Source: Desmonostoc geniculatum HA4340-LM1 (GTDB lineage Bacteria; Cyanobacteriota; Cyanobacteriia; Cyanobacteriales; Nostocaceae). Taken from it: DNA of 64,000 nt. The position numbers were made by a program, and so were the translations under genes. Shown one piece after another: positions 8,202 to 16,643 of this stretch (the stretch's first letter is position 1; the number at the start of each line of letters is the position of its first letter). A model generated the notes under the pieces. That model ran no database searches, was not told the DNA's origin, and saw only the letters and a program-made list of their open reading frames with translations. The stretch spans positions 1 to 64,000 of the forward strand of contig JAHHHB010000025.1 of assembly GCA_019359545.1 (NCBI GenBank), written 5' to 3'.

Positions 8202-8274
8202 GGGGGTTTAGCTCAGTTGGTAGAGCGCCTGCTTTGCAAGCAGGATGTCAGCGGTTCGAGTCCGCTAACCTCCA
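8202..8274 (+). tRNA. tRNA-Ala, anticodon TGC
   Basis: The 73-base cloverleaf starts GGGGGTT and closes with AACCTCC and discriminator A. The D-arm is GCTC..GAGC, the anticodon stem CCTGC/GCAGG has loop TTTGCAA with TGC at 8235-8237, and the T-arm GCGGTTCGAGTCCGC is perfect. CCA is not encoded. Confidence 0.97.
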
Positions 8275-8277
8275 TTG

Positions 8278-8352
8278 TCACCCAGAGTTAAATACGGGAG
8301 TCTCAGCAGCAACGCAGACATGAGCCATATTTTCATCAACCAAAAAGTTCAA
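8278..8352 (-). pseudogene. Truncated DUF5615/PIN-like toxin start
   Basis: Right after the DUF433 stop, a frame from TTG 8352 reads NFLVDENMAHVC, the start of the DUF5615 PIN-like toxins that follow DUF433 antitoxins (usual form KFLVDENLP). It then loses resemblance and stops at 8278, four bases from the tRNA-Ala gene, so only the first ~10 residues of the toxin survive. Confidence 0.55.
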
Positions 8353-8355
8353 AAC

Positions 8356-8580
8356 TTATTCTCCCAAGGCAATAACTTGAGTTTGCTTGACAAGCTCGGT
8401 AGCATAAGCCAAAGCAGCTTCAACCTGTATTTGGGTAAGTTCGTATTCTTGCATAACTTCTTCTTTGCTCATACCACCTGCAAGGGAACCAATAATGATA
8501 GAGATGGGAACACGAGTGCCAGTGATAACCGGAGTACCGTGGTGAACAGTTGGGTCTACGCTTATGTGTGCTTCAATAAT
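8356..8580 (-). pseudogene. DUF433 antitoxin without a usual start codon
   Basis: The frame reads as a complete DUF433 protein: ISVDPTVHHGTPVITGTRVP, then IIGSLAGGMSKEEVMQEYEL and a stop at 8356. DUF433 proteins are small HTH antitoxins paired with PIN-like toxins. Upstream, the frame is closed by TAG at 8593-8595 and holds no ATG, GTG or TTG between that stop and the conserved region; the codon at the expected place, after AGAGGAAACC, is ATT. Either ATT is used or the start was mutated. With the toxin truncated (8278-8352), loss of the system is the simpler reading. Confidence 0.7.
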
Positions 8581-8719
8581 TTGTGGTTTCCTCTATTTTG
8601 CCGTGAATTCAAGATTCCACGTTTTAATTAGTAATTTTCATAACTGGCATAGGATTGTTATAAAATCGCTGTTAGCTTAAATATTGTACAATCGCTAAAA
8701 ATACAATCTGGAAAGCGAC

Positions 8720-10144
8720 TTGCCTAGATCGATTCAATCTACTCAACCACCACTGAAATTTATTCCTCAACGGTTTAACCCATCGGTACTCCAGATTATT
8801 CGGTGGTTACTCCCAATAGTGCTACGATTCCGGACTCGACCTTGGTTACCAGCTGGTATCGTCGGAATTGAGGCTGAGAATGTTGAGGTATTAGCTGAAC
8901 TTTATCAACAATTCCAGGCTGGAAAAATTCGCTTTTTGTTGGCATTTCGCCACCCAGAGGTGGAAGATCCGCTGTGTATGCTGTATTTGCTTTCGCGGAT
9001 TGTGCCACAGGTTGCACGTCAAAAAAATATCGAGTTGCAATACCCCGTTCACAGCTATTTTCTTTACGATCGCGGTATGACGGTTTGGGCTGGAGACTGG
9101 CTGGGTTGGTTGTTTTCACGGGTGGGGGGTGTGCCGGTTCATCGCGGTAGACGACTAGATCGCCAAGCAATTCAAACAGCGCGGGAGTTGTTTCTTAATG
9201 GCGAACTGCCGATCGCAGTTGCACCAGAAGGCGGTACTAATGGTCATAGTGGCATTGTTAGTCCACTGGAACCTGGTGTTTCCCAAATGGGGTTTTGGTG
9301 TGTCGAAGATTTGCAAAAAGCCAACCGTTCTGAGACAGTTTTAATTGTGCCGATCGCCATTCAATATTCCTATGACAAGCCGCCTTGGTCAAAATTGGAT
9401 TGGCTATTAACTAAATTGGAAGCTGATAGTGGCTTATCTGTAATGGAAACTACTCAAGGCGATGGCGAAGAAATTTATTATCAACGCATCTATCGTCTTG
9501 GTGAATATTTAATTACAAAAATGGAAGAATTTTATCGTCGTTTCTATCATCAAGATATTCCCAAAACCATCTCAATTGATGAATCTGCTAGTCCTAATGA
9601 AGTGTTAATTGCTCGACTCCATCGCCTACTAGATAAGTCTTTAGCAGTTACCGAGCAATATTTTGGAGTTCAACCACAGGGAAATTTCATTGACCGTTGT
9701 CGCCGTTTAGAAGAAGCTGGTTGGAATTATATTTACCGCGAAGATTTACCAGATATTAATAATTTACCACCCCTGAAACGCGGTTTGGCAGATTGGATTG
9801 CCCAAGAAGCAGACTTGCGAATGCGGCACATGCGGATAGTCGAAAGTTTCGTTGCAGTCACCGCAAATTATATTCAAGAAAAGCCCACAGCAGAAAAGTT
9901 TGCGGAAACAACTTTGTTGATTTTTGATATGCTTTCTCGAATTAAAGATACCACACTTCCAGGACGACCTCGTTTAGGTTTGCGGCGGGCAAAAATCACC
10001 GTGGGAGAGCCAATTTCAGTTACTGAACGTTGGGAAAAATGTCAAGGCGATGCCTACGGCGGTAAACTACGCCACGCCACTAGGCAAGCTGCGAGCGAAT
10101 TAACTAAAGATTTGCAAATTGCTTTAGAGAAGATGATTAGTTGA
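8720..10144 (+). CDS. PlsC-type acyltransferase domain protein
   Basis: A 474-residue protein whose first half is a 1-acyl-glycerol-3-phosphate acyltransferase domain: block I is FRHPEVEDPLCM (H-x4-D, catalytic), block II VPVHRGRRLDRQ and block III VAPEGGTNGHSG, followed by VLIVPIAIQY. The remaining ~200 residues are helical and family-specific. It would acylate a lysophospholipid or related acceptor at the membrane, but is longer than the housekeeping PlsC, so the acceptor is uncertain. The start is TTG 8720, with GGAAAG before it; no ATG lies near the conserved N-terminus. The gene after it is a nucleotidyltransferase, 34 bases on, with no functional link seen. Confidence 0.8.
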   Translation: MPRSIQSTQPPLKFIPQRFNPSVLQIIRWLLPIVLRFRTRPWLPAGIVGIEAENVEVLAELYQQFQAGKIRFLLAFRHPEVEDPLCMLYLLSRIVPQVARQKNIELQYPVHSYFLYDRGMTVWAGDWLGWLFSRVGGVPVHRGRRLDRQAIQTARELFLNGELPIAVAPEGGTNGHSGIVSPLEPGVSQMGFWCVEDLQKANRSETVLIVPIAIQYSYDKPPWSKLDWLLTKLEADSGLSVMETTQGDGEEIYYQRIYRLGEYLITKMEEFYRRFYHQDIPKTISIDESASPNEVLIARLHRLLDKSLAVTEQYFGVQPQGNFIDRCRRLEEAGWNYIYREDLPDINNLPPLKRGLADWIAQEADLRMRHMRIVESFVAVTANYIQEKPTAEKFAETTLLIFDMLSRIKDTTLPGRPRLGLRRAKITVGEPISVTERWEKCQGDAYGGKLRHATRQAASELTKDLQIALEKMIS

Positions 10145-10178
10145 TTAAGTTATGCAGAATTATTTGAGGTGATAGCTT

Positions 10179-10472
10179 ATGGGAATTGATGAAATACTCA
10201 AAGGCGATCGTGAAGAAATTCTGAGGATTGCTGCCAAGCATGGAGCATATAATGTGCGAGTGTTCGGTTCAGTTGCTAGAGGCGAAGCAACACCAGATAG
10301 TGATGTAGATTTTTTAGTAGAACTTGAACCACAACGAACTTTATTAAACCAAATTGCTTTAATGCAATCATTGGAAGAGTTGCTAGGGCGCAAGGTAGAT
10401 GTGACTGAACCCGAAACTCTACATGAATGCATTAAAGAAAGAGTGTTAAAAGAAGCTGTGGTTTTACAGTAG
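10179..10472 (+). CDS. Minimal nucleotidyltransferase (MNT-type antitoxin)
   Basis: A 97-residue protein with the polymerase-beta-type motif VRVFGSVARGEATPDSDVDFLVEL, abbreviated here as GSVARG then DSDVD, followed by LLGRKVDVTEPETLHECIKE. This is the MntA group, which AMPylates and silences a HEPN toxin. A GAGGTG ribosome site precedes the ATG. The HEPN partner that normally overlaps the 3' end is missing: after the stop come GAATTCAG repeats and a palindrome. It may therefore be an orphan left after loss of the toxin. Confidence 0.82.
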   Translation: MGIDEILKGDREEILRIAAKHGAYNVRVFGSVARGEATPDSDVDFLVELEPQRTLLNQIALMQSLEELLGRKVDVTEPETLHECIKERVLKEAVVLQ

Positions 10473-10530
10473 AATTCAGAATTCAGAAGTCAGAATTCAG
10501 AATTAGAATAGGCTTTTGCAATCTTTTGTA

Positions 10531-10553
10531 GAGACGGCGATTTATCGCGTCTC
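10531..10553. repeat. Palindromic repeat at a truncation point
   Basis: GAGACGGCGAT and ATCGCGTCTC form a hairpin with one bulged G and a 2-base loop. It sits exactly where the WD40 protein homology begins, preceded by GAATTCAG repeats (10470-10505). Confidence 0.6.
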
Positions 10554-10555
10554 AT

Positions 10556-11836
10556 ACCTTACAGCGTTTTTCATCAAGCGAAGAACTGGGAGATGAACAA
10601 CCATCAGCGTTAATGGTTTTTGGTTTGGAATCAGTTAAAGATATCGATACAGTTCTCACTTCAGCTAACCAAGTACGGGAGGAATTTAGAAAAAATTTTC
10701 CCTTCCCGGTGGTGTTATTAGTTAATGACCAAGTTCTGCAAAAACTGATCAGATTAGCGGCAGATTTCAAGAATTGGTCAACAATAATTCCTACTGCGAT
10801 CGCTACCACTGATTTAATTAAATTAATCAACCAAACTGCTGAGTCCGTTTTTGCCCAAGTTTTAGATGCTGGTGCTGGCAAATTTGTTGATAATTCCGCA
10901 CTCAATCTCGCAATTGGTTCGCCGCACCGCCTGGAACTGGAATCAGCACAAGCTGAACTACAAACACGGGGTGTGAAGTTAGACGCAAAACTAGAAGCCA
11001 GTTTAGAATTTGTTCTCGGTCGAGATGCTGTTTCGATGGAACAGTCACGCCAGCATTATGAACGCAGTCTAACACTTTGGCAGGAGATTTCTCAACTAGA
11101 GCAGCAAGGATGTGTACTGTACAATTTGGGTTTATGGTGGCGTACTTATGCCGTGCAACATTTAACAAAACAGCAACCTGCTTGCTTACAAGCTAAAGAT
11201 TATTATCAAAAATGTCTAGAGGTATTTGAACAAGCAAATCGTCCCGACTTAATAGCAAAATTTATCAATGCTTTAGGAGAAGTACTGCAAAAACATCAAA
11301 AGTTTAAAATTTACAAGACCCTTAAGGTAGAAGATGAGCATAAGGTAGAAGATGGGCATAAAAGCTGGGTTTATAGTGTTAGCTTTTCACATAATGGCAA
11401 AATCATTGCCACAACCAGTAATGATAAAACTGCCATCCTTTGGAAGCAAGACAGTAAAGGTGAGTTTCGCTTCTCCAAAAAATTGAGAGGACATAACGTT
11501 GAAGTCCAAAGTGTAGCCTTTTCATCAGACGATCAAATCATTGCCACTGCCAGTGATGATAAAACGGTAAAACTCTGGAAGCTAGATGGTACTTTTATCA
11601 GAACTCTTAGTGGGCATAGCGCAGAGATATTAAGTGTCAGTTTTTCACCTGATAACAAAACTCTAGCCTTGGGCAGTGCTGATAATACTGTGATTTTGTG
11701 GCATTTGCAGCAGCTAGATTCTCTAGACCAGCTAGATGATTTACTGGCGCATGGCTGTGGTTGGTTACGTGATTATCTGAAGAATAACGCGAATTTGAGC
11801 CAGAGCGATCGCCATCTGTGCGACGATATCAAGTAA
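10556..11836 (+). pseudogene. 5'-truncated WD40 repeat protein
   Basis: The coding frame is open from 10532 to 11836, and family-like sequence begins at once (TLQRFSSSEELGDEQPSAL) before the first ATG at 10613. The middle (about residues 20-200) is the region found before beta-propellers in large cyanobacterial signalling proteins (AFQ-type helical, KDYYQKCLEVFEQANRPDL). Then come only three WD40 blades (WVYSVSFSHNGKIIATTS; VQSVAFSSDDQIIATASDD; ILSVSFSPDNKTLALGSAD) and the usual tail LDDLLAHGCGWLRDYL. The N-terminal effector domain is missing and too few blades remain for a closed propeller, so internal deletion between repeats is also likely. Confidence 0.7.
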
Positions 11837-12075
11837 AACCCAAGCAACGCAAATTTTTCAACGATCATAAGCTAGGTTCAAACGTTTGTTGCAATTATTC
11901 AAACGTTTATATATAACAAATGCTGAAACTGCTACTTTTGTCTTCGATTTCAAAAGTTTGTGGGGGAATTGACTTTTTTGGTCGATTACTTTGTTCTGGT
12001 GTCACATACTCGATTGCGAGATTGATGATATTTTATTTTTGGACAAACTCTTTTATCCCAATTCCGATACAAGCT

Positions 12076-12714
12076 ATGACACTCAATTTATATTTACTGC
12101 GACATGGAGAAACTACTTTTAGTCAAAGTGGTAATTTCTGCGGTAAAACTGATGCGGAGTTGACAAGAGAAGGGATGCAGATGGCAGAGAGTTTTGCCGA
12201 TGTTTATCAAAAATTGAAGTGGGAGGGTGTTTATGTTAGCCCGATGAAGCGCACAATTGCAACTGCCAAGCCATTTTGCGATCGTACCGGCATAAATATG
12301 CAGTTGCGTGACGGACTTAGAGAAGGTAGCTACGGCGAATGGGAAACGTATAGTAAATCGTTTGTCCAAGAGAATTACGCCCAAAACTATTTAAAATGGT
12401 TGACAGAACCCGCTTGGAATGCCCCACTAGGTGGAGAAACTGCGGTAGATATTGCTAACCGTTCTATGCCTGTAATTGCTGAAATTCAAGAAAAACATCC
12501 CCAAGGTAATGTTTTAGTAGTTTCCCATAAAGCCACGATTCGGATTATGCTTTGCAGTTTACTGGGAATTGATTTAGGACGCTATCGCTATCGGGTGAAT
12601 ATTTTGGTCGCGTCGGTAAGTATGGTTAAATTTGATGTGAATGGTCCTTTGCTCGAAATCTTAGGCGATCGCCATCATATACCGGATGATATTCGCTCTC
12701 GTCCGGGAACATAA
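12076..12714 (+). CDS. Histidine phosphatase superfamily protein
   Basis: A 212-residue member of the phosphoglycerate-mutase-like phosphatases. The catalytic motif is LYLLRHGET right at the N-terminus; a second pair, YVSPMKRTIATAKPF (Arg contacts phosphate) and LREGSYGEWE (Glu proton donor), follows; and the second His is in VLVVSHKATIRIML. ATG 12076 puts the RHG at residue 9, as usual; an in-frame start at 11920 would add 52 unrelated residues. Substrate cannot be told. A broken HAD phosphatase follows 17 bases downstream. Confidence 0.88.
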   Translation: MTLNLYLLRHGETTFSQSGNFCGKTDAELTREGMQMAESFADVYQKLKWEGVYVSPMKRTIATAKPFCDRTGINMQLRDGLREGSYGEWETYSKSFVQENYAQNYLKWLTEPAWNAPLGGETAVDIANRSMPVIAEIQEKHPQGNVLVVSHKATIRIMLCSLLGIDLGRYRYRVNILVASVSMVKFDVNGPLLEILGDRHHIPDDIRSRPGT

Positions 12715-12730
12715 TAGTCCCTAATAGTAC

Positions 12731-13308
12731 GCTTATGACTTGGATGTGCCATTTGAAACAGTCAGACCACTCATGGGCATGGGTGGAGATCAACTGATTC
12801 CCAAAGTAGTGCCAGAATTAAATAGTGAGGAAGGAACTGGCAAAGCGATCGCACAACTACGCAAAGAACTATTATTTGACAAATACATACCGCAAATTAC
12901 CGCTGCCAATGGTAGCAGAAAGTTAATATTGAAGATGCAAAAATCGGGATTGCATTTGGTTGTTGCTAGTTCAGCCAGTTCTCAAGAACTCGACACCATG
13001 CTCAAAATTGCCCAAGTAGATGATTTGCTATCGGAAGTCACTACATCCGATGATGCCGAAGCTTCTAAACCTGCTCCTGACATTGTACAAGCCGCTTTAA
13101 ACAAAGGGCAAATGACACCCGATAAAGTAGTGATGCTAGGAGATTCTCCCTATGATATTGAGTCTGCTGGCAAAGCTGGGGTAGGTGTGATTGCTTTGCG
13201 TTGCGGTGGCTTTAGCGATGAACAACTGTCCCAAGCGATCGCAATTTAGACGATCCAGAAGATTTGCTACACCACTATGATTCTTCTATTCTGGGTGCAA
13301 ATGCTTAA
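12731..13308 (+). pseudogene. HAD-superfamily hydrolase remnant
   Basis: Frame 12731-13249 encodes the cap and C-terminal core of a beta-phosphoglucomutase/phosphoglycolate-phosphatase type HAD enzyme: VPFETVRPLMGMGGDQLIPK, motif II VVASSASS, motif III SKPAPDIVQ and motif IV VMLGDSPYDIESA. The N-terminal motif I with the catalytic DxDGT is missing; a TAG lies just upstream of the conserved start. At the other end a one-base shift near 13247 puts the tail (DDPEDLLHHYDSSILGANA, stop at 13306) in another frame. An enzyme lacking the nucleophile would be inactive, so I call this a pseudogene. Confidence 0.78.
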
Positions 13309-13383
13309 ATACTAGAGCGATAGGCATCTCTCAAATTATCTCAAGCGATCGCTACGGCGTAAACTACGCTGTTTCAACACAAC

Positions 13384-13406
13384 TATACACACTTTAGATG
13401 TGTATA
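13384..13406. promoter_or_regulatory. Inverted repeat, likely operator of the MazEF-type pair
   Basis: TATACACA, 7-base spacer, TGTGTATA, centred about 45 bases before the antitoxin ATG. RHH antitoxins usually bind such repeats to repress their own operon. Inference from position and symmetry only. Confidence 0.5.
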
Positions 13407-13439
13407 CTAAGACTGATAGGCAAAATAGAGCGAAAAATT

Positions 13440-13709
13440 ATGCATCGCCGGATTAACATCACCTTGCCACATGAGACAATTGAACTAATCGATCGAGTCA
13501 TTAAAAAAGGCGATTCTCCAGAGGAGACGCTACGCGATCGCAGTCAATTCATCAACGAAGCTGTGCAATATTATATTGCTCAAAAAACCTTAGCCAATCT
13601 TCGAGAACAGTTAAAACAGGGAGCTATTCAACGCGCCGAACGTGATTTGGGTTTAGTTGAAGAGTGGTTTGACTTGGAAGAAGAATTGTGGCACAAAAAC
13701 GAAAAGTAA
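13440..13709 (+). CDS. Ribbon-helix-helix antitoxin (MazE-type)
   Basis: An 89-residue antitoxin with an N-terminal ribbon-helix-helix DNA-binding fold (RRINITLPHETIELIDRV, then RSQFINEAVQYYI) and an acidic C-terminal tail (AERDLGLVEEWFDLEEELW) that would wrap the toxin. ATG 13440 is chosen because the RHH strand begins there; an upstream in-frame start at 13398 lies inside the putative operator. Its 3' end overlaps the toxin gene by 22 bases, which couples their translation. Confidence 0.87.
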   Translation: MHRRINITLPHETIELIDRVIKKGDSPEETLRDRSQFINEAVQYYIAQKTLANLREQLKQGAIQRAERDLGLVEEWFDLEEELWHKNEK

Positions 13710-14059
13710 ACTATCCCAAACGCGGTGAAGTATACTTAGTCAATTTCGATCCAACTATTGGTGCAGAGATTAAAAAAACACGCCCAGCTTTAATCTTGCA
13801 AAATGATGTTTCTAATGAACATAGTCCAATTACAGTTGTAGCTGCTATCACCTCAAAGTTTACAGAACCTTTGTATCCTACCGAAGTGCTGATTAGAGTA
13901 CCAGAAGGTGGTTTAGAGGATGATTCGGTTGTACTTCTCAATCAGATTCGCTCAATTGATAAGCAAAGGCTGATTAAACTTTTGGGAATTCTGCGCCCAG
14001 AAACAATCTTACAGGTAGATAGAGCAATTCAAATCAGCCTTGGTCTAGTGAAACTTTGA
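13688..14059 (+). CDS. MazF/PemK-type mRNA interferase toxin
   Basis: A 123-residue toxin of the PemK/MazF family, which cleaves mRNA at short motifs. The family opening is clear (PKRGEVYLVNFDPTIGAEIK, KTRPALILQND), as are the later strands (ITVVAAITSKF and DSVVLLNQIRSIDKQRL). The start is GTG 13688 inside the antitoxin gene. The catalytic Arg/Thr region is intact, so the pair appears functional, unlike the TA remnants at 8278-8580. Confidence 0.9.
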   Translation: MAQKRKVNYPKRGEVYLVNFDPTIGAEIKKTRPALILQNDVSNEHSPITVVAAITSKFTEPLYPTEVLIRVPEGGLEDDSVVLLNQIRSIDKQRLIKLLGILRPETILQVDRAIQISLGLVKL

Positions 14060-14153
14060 AGCGATGTCTGGCGACAAGCCGCTTTGCGTCTACGCACTTT
14101 CTAGAATTATTTTAGGCGATCGCTTCAAAGTTGAATTCTGAATTCTGCCCTAA

Positions 14154-15521
14154 TTACACACCGACAGGTGTTTTCACCTTTTGCCGCTGACCGGTTGCAA
14201 TTAACCACTTACCGCCAGAAGGACCTAAAGTTATGCCACGACGCATCGGTTTAACTGGATAATTGTCAACTAATGCTAAATTCATTTCTGATAACACCGT
14301 TGCCAATACCAACTTCATTTCAAACATTGCAAACGCCATACCAATACAGGTACGATTACCGCCGCCAAAGGGTAAATATTCATACTGAGAATACTGGCGT
14401 TCTAAGAATCTTTCTGGCTTAAACTGCTTTGGTTCTGGATATAAATCTTCGCGGTGATGCATTAAATATATAGAAGCTGTTAGCAATGTCCCCGGTTGAA
14501 ATTCATAGCCCATAATTTCTATTGGTGTCTTGACTATGCGAGGGATAGTAAGCATGATGATTGGGTAAATCCGGAGTGTTTCTTGGCATACCGCAGTTAG
14601 ATAAGGTAAGCGAGAAACTTCATTCCAATCAGGATTTTCGTTAACATTATCTAACTCGGTTAGTAGCTTTTCTCGTACTTCTGGTAAATGATGAATCCAA
14701 TAAATTGCCCATGTCAAAGCTGAAGCGGTGGTTTCATGACCGGCGACTAACAAAGTCATTAACTCATCGCGCAGCTCAACATCAGTCATGGGTTCGCCAT
14801 TCACGTCACGCGCCGACATCATTAATGAAAGGATATCACTACGAGAAGCATCGGGGCGATCTCTGCGTTCTTGAATCTCGCTGTAAAGGAGTTCGTCAAT
14901 TTGCCGCATTTGAAGCAAAAATTTTCCCCAAGGACTCCAGTTACCCCAATCTACTTGCAGTGCGCGAAGAAATGTTACAGAAGCACGCAAGGGAGAACCG
15001 GATAACTCCAAGACGGAACGCAACAGTCCTTGCAATTTTGTTAAACGTTCTCCTTGATTTAGACCAAATACAGCTTGGAGAATTACTTTCAGGGAGATTT
15101 CCTGCATCGAGTCACGGATAGAAAAAGGTTCGCCAATTTTCCATTTACTGATGACTTCATGAGTGATATTAGTGATAATTTGACCGTAGGCTTTCATGCG
15201 TTCGCCATGAAAAGGCGGCGTCAATAATCGCCGCTGCCGTTGGTGAGATGTACCAGATAGCAATATTAACGAGTTTTCACCCAACAAAGATTTTAAAAGT
15301 TGCGCTGAACCTCTAGCGTCTAGCTGCTCAAGTGGAGCTGTAAAAATCTGCCCAATTGCTTGGGGATTACTAAACAACACAAGTGGGTTATTACCAGTTA
15401 GCTGTAGCGAAAAACATTCGCCATACACCTTTGCAGATGTTTCCATCAGTTTCAAAGGATTAAAAATCCACTGAAGCAACTGTATAAATTTTGGAGTTTG
15501 TGGACTCTCTGGTAGTTTCAT
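14154..15521 (-). CDS. Cytochrome P450 (CYP110-like)
   Basis: A 455-residue P450. The I-helix oxygen-binding motif is VAGHETTASALTWAI, the K-helix ExxR is QETLRIYP, and the heme-thiolate loop is FGGGNRTCIGMAFAMFEMK with the Cys near residue 395. There is no membrane anchor. The N-terminus (LPESPQTPKFIQLLQWIFNPL) and overall motifs fit the CYP110 family of filamentous cyanobacteria, members of which oxidise fatty acids or terpenes. Its own substrate is unknown. It stands alone on the minus strand, 154 bases after an Fe(II)/2-oxoglutarate dioxygenase gene on the same strand. Confidence 0.92.
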   Translation of the reverse strand: MKLPESPQTPKFIQLLQWIFNPLKLMETSAKVYGECFSLQLTGNNPLVLFSNPQAIGQIFTAPLEQLDARGSAQLLKSLLGENSLILLSGTSHQRQRRLLTPPFHGERMKAYGQIITNITHEVISKWKIGEPFSIRDSMQEISLKVILQAVFGLNQGERLTKLQGLLRSVLELSGSPLRASVTFLRALQVDWGNWSPWGKFLLQMRQIDELLYSEIQERRDRPDASRSDILSLMMSARDVNGEPMTDVELRDELMTLLVAGHETTASALTWAIYWIHHLPEVREKLLTELDNVNENPDWNEVSRLPYLTAVCQETLRIYPIIMLTIPRIVKTPIEIMGYEFQPGTLLTASIYLMHHREDLYPEPKQFKPERFLERQYSQYEYLPFGGGNRTCIGMAFAMFEMKLVLATVLSEMNLALVDNYPVKPMRRGITLGPSGGKWLIATGQRQKVKTPVGV

Positions 15522-15616
15522 AACAAATACTCCGATTACTTCTATTTAGACTAACTTAACAGAAGCAAAATGAAGATGTTCTTTTTGAAGAAGAATTCAG
15601 TGAGGTACAAATAATC

Positions 15617-15644
15617 GTAGGGGCACAACATGTTGTGCCCCTAC
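15617..15644. repeat. Perfect 28-bp palindrome (dispersed family)
   Basis: GTAGGGGCACAACA followed at once by its exact inverse ending CCCCTAC. It shares its core with 6868-6889 and lies between the dioxygenase and P450 genes. It may act as a terminator hairpin. Confidence 0.85.
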
Positions 15645-15675
15645 CCGTGTACTTCATTTATCTGAAATACTAAAA

Positions 15676-16344
15676 TTATTCAGTAAGCAAGCTAGGAGAA
15701 GTTAACACAAACACATCCCTACTTCCTTGAGCAGCAATCTCTGGTTTGATGGGAGTGGTGAAGTGAAAAAAATCATGATCGTTGACTAATAAAAGTTCTC
15801 CAGAATTGAGAATTTTACTAAATACAGGCTTTTCTTTTTTTGCAGCATACAAATGTGTTTCTCCACCTTGGATATTATCTCTATCTACTGAGAAAATCCC
15901 AATAAAATCAGTACCATCTTGATGGATACCTTCAGGTGCAGGATTACCTAAATTATCTGGCGAACAAATAGTTCTAATTTGATGAACTCCGATTTCTGCT
16001 TCCGGATGAAGTTTACAAGAATCATAAAATGCTAAGACAAGATGTCTAAAAATATCAAGTTCAATAAGTGCATCTTCTAATTCTGCAAACTCTCTTTTGA
16101 TATCGCCCAATAATGGATTATACTCTTTACTTTGAAATAGGTAGCCATGAGGTAATTTAATTAACTGATCCTCAGCAACTATAAACCGAGATAATCTTCT
16201 CGAACGATAGTTGCCTTTGATGTAAGGATCGATAGGCATATTCCTAAAAAATGGCTTGAAACCTTCTACATTAATTGAATTAACTTTTCTTAAAGTAAAC
16301 AGAAAAGCGTATTCTAATTCCGTTGCTGTCCACACTTTTTGCAT
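15676..16344 (-). CDS. 2-oxoglutarate/Fe(II) dioxygenase family protein
   Basis: A 222-residue protein of the 2OG-Fe dioxygenase family PF10014, which includes free amino-acid hydroxylases such as L-isoleucine dioxygenase. The metal-binding HxD is in PEGIHQDGTDFIGIFSVDR, the distal His in VNDHDFFHFTTPI, and a co-substrate Arg probably in GSRDVFVLT. Conserved FRNMPIDPY and YRSRRLSRF mark the family N-terminus. It would hydroxylate a free amino acid or small molecule in the cytoplasm. It ends 332 residues' worth of intergenic-plus-gene distance before no partner; the only same-strand neighbour is the P450 gene. Confidence 0.82.
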   Translation of the reverse strand: MQKVWTATELEYAFLFTLRKVNSINVEGFKPFFRNMPIDPYIKGNYRSRRLSRFIVAEDQLIKLPHGYLFQSKEYNPLLGDIKREFAELEDALIELDIFRHLVLAFYDSCKLHPEAEIGVHQIRTICSPDNLGNPAPEGIHQDGTDFIGIFSVDRDNIQGGETHLYAAKKEKPVFSKILNSGELLLVNDHDFFHFTTPIKPEIAAQGSRDVFVLTSPSLLTE

Positions 16345-16498
16345 AGGATTTACCTCCTTGCACGTTGAATTTCTCCCGGATTTTTCTTTATGGGAGGCTT
16401 ATGACACCTAGTATATGCTACTTTTTATTAAAGTGTCGTAAATTTGACTACAAAAATTGACAATCTATGATAGAGAAAGCCAAATTCCATCATCGGGT

Positions 16499-16527
16499 GT
16501 AGAGACGTTGCAATGCAACGTCTCTAC
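16499..16527. repeat. 29-bp palindrome (dispersed family)
   Basis: GTAGAGACGTTGCA, one central A, then the exact inverse. It belongs to the same GTAG...CTAC-ended class as 15617 and 32257, in the divergent region before sfsA. Confidence 0.8.
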
Positions 16528-16643
16528 ATCTGTTTGAATAGGGAAAAATTGTGGAGTGTGGGGTATAATATCTGATTCGCCAACAGTTGTTATGAACTGA
16601 AATAATCTAAAATCCAAAATCCAAAATTATAGAAGGTTTGATA

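Noticed and set aside
8275-8631. Plus-strand protein of 118 residues after tRNA-Ala
   Set aside because: It is the antisense of a clear DUF433 frame and has no family features.
13398-13439. N-terminal extension of the MazE-type antitoxin
   Set aside because: The extension lies inside the inverted repeat, and the RHH fold starts at ATG 13440.
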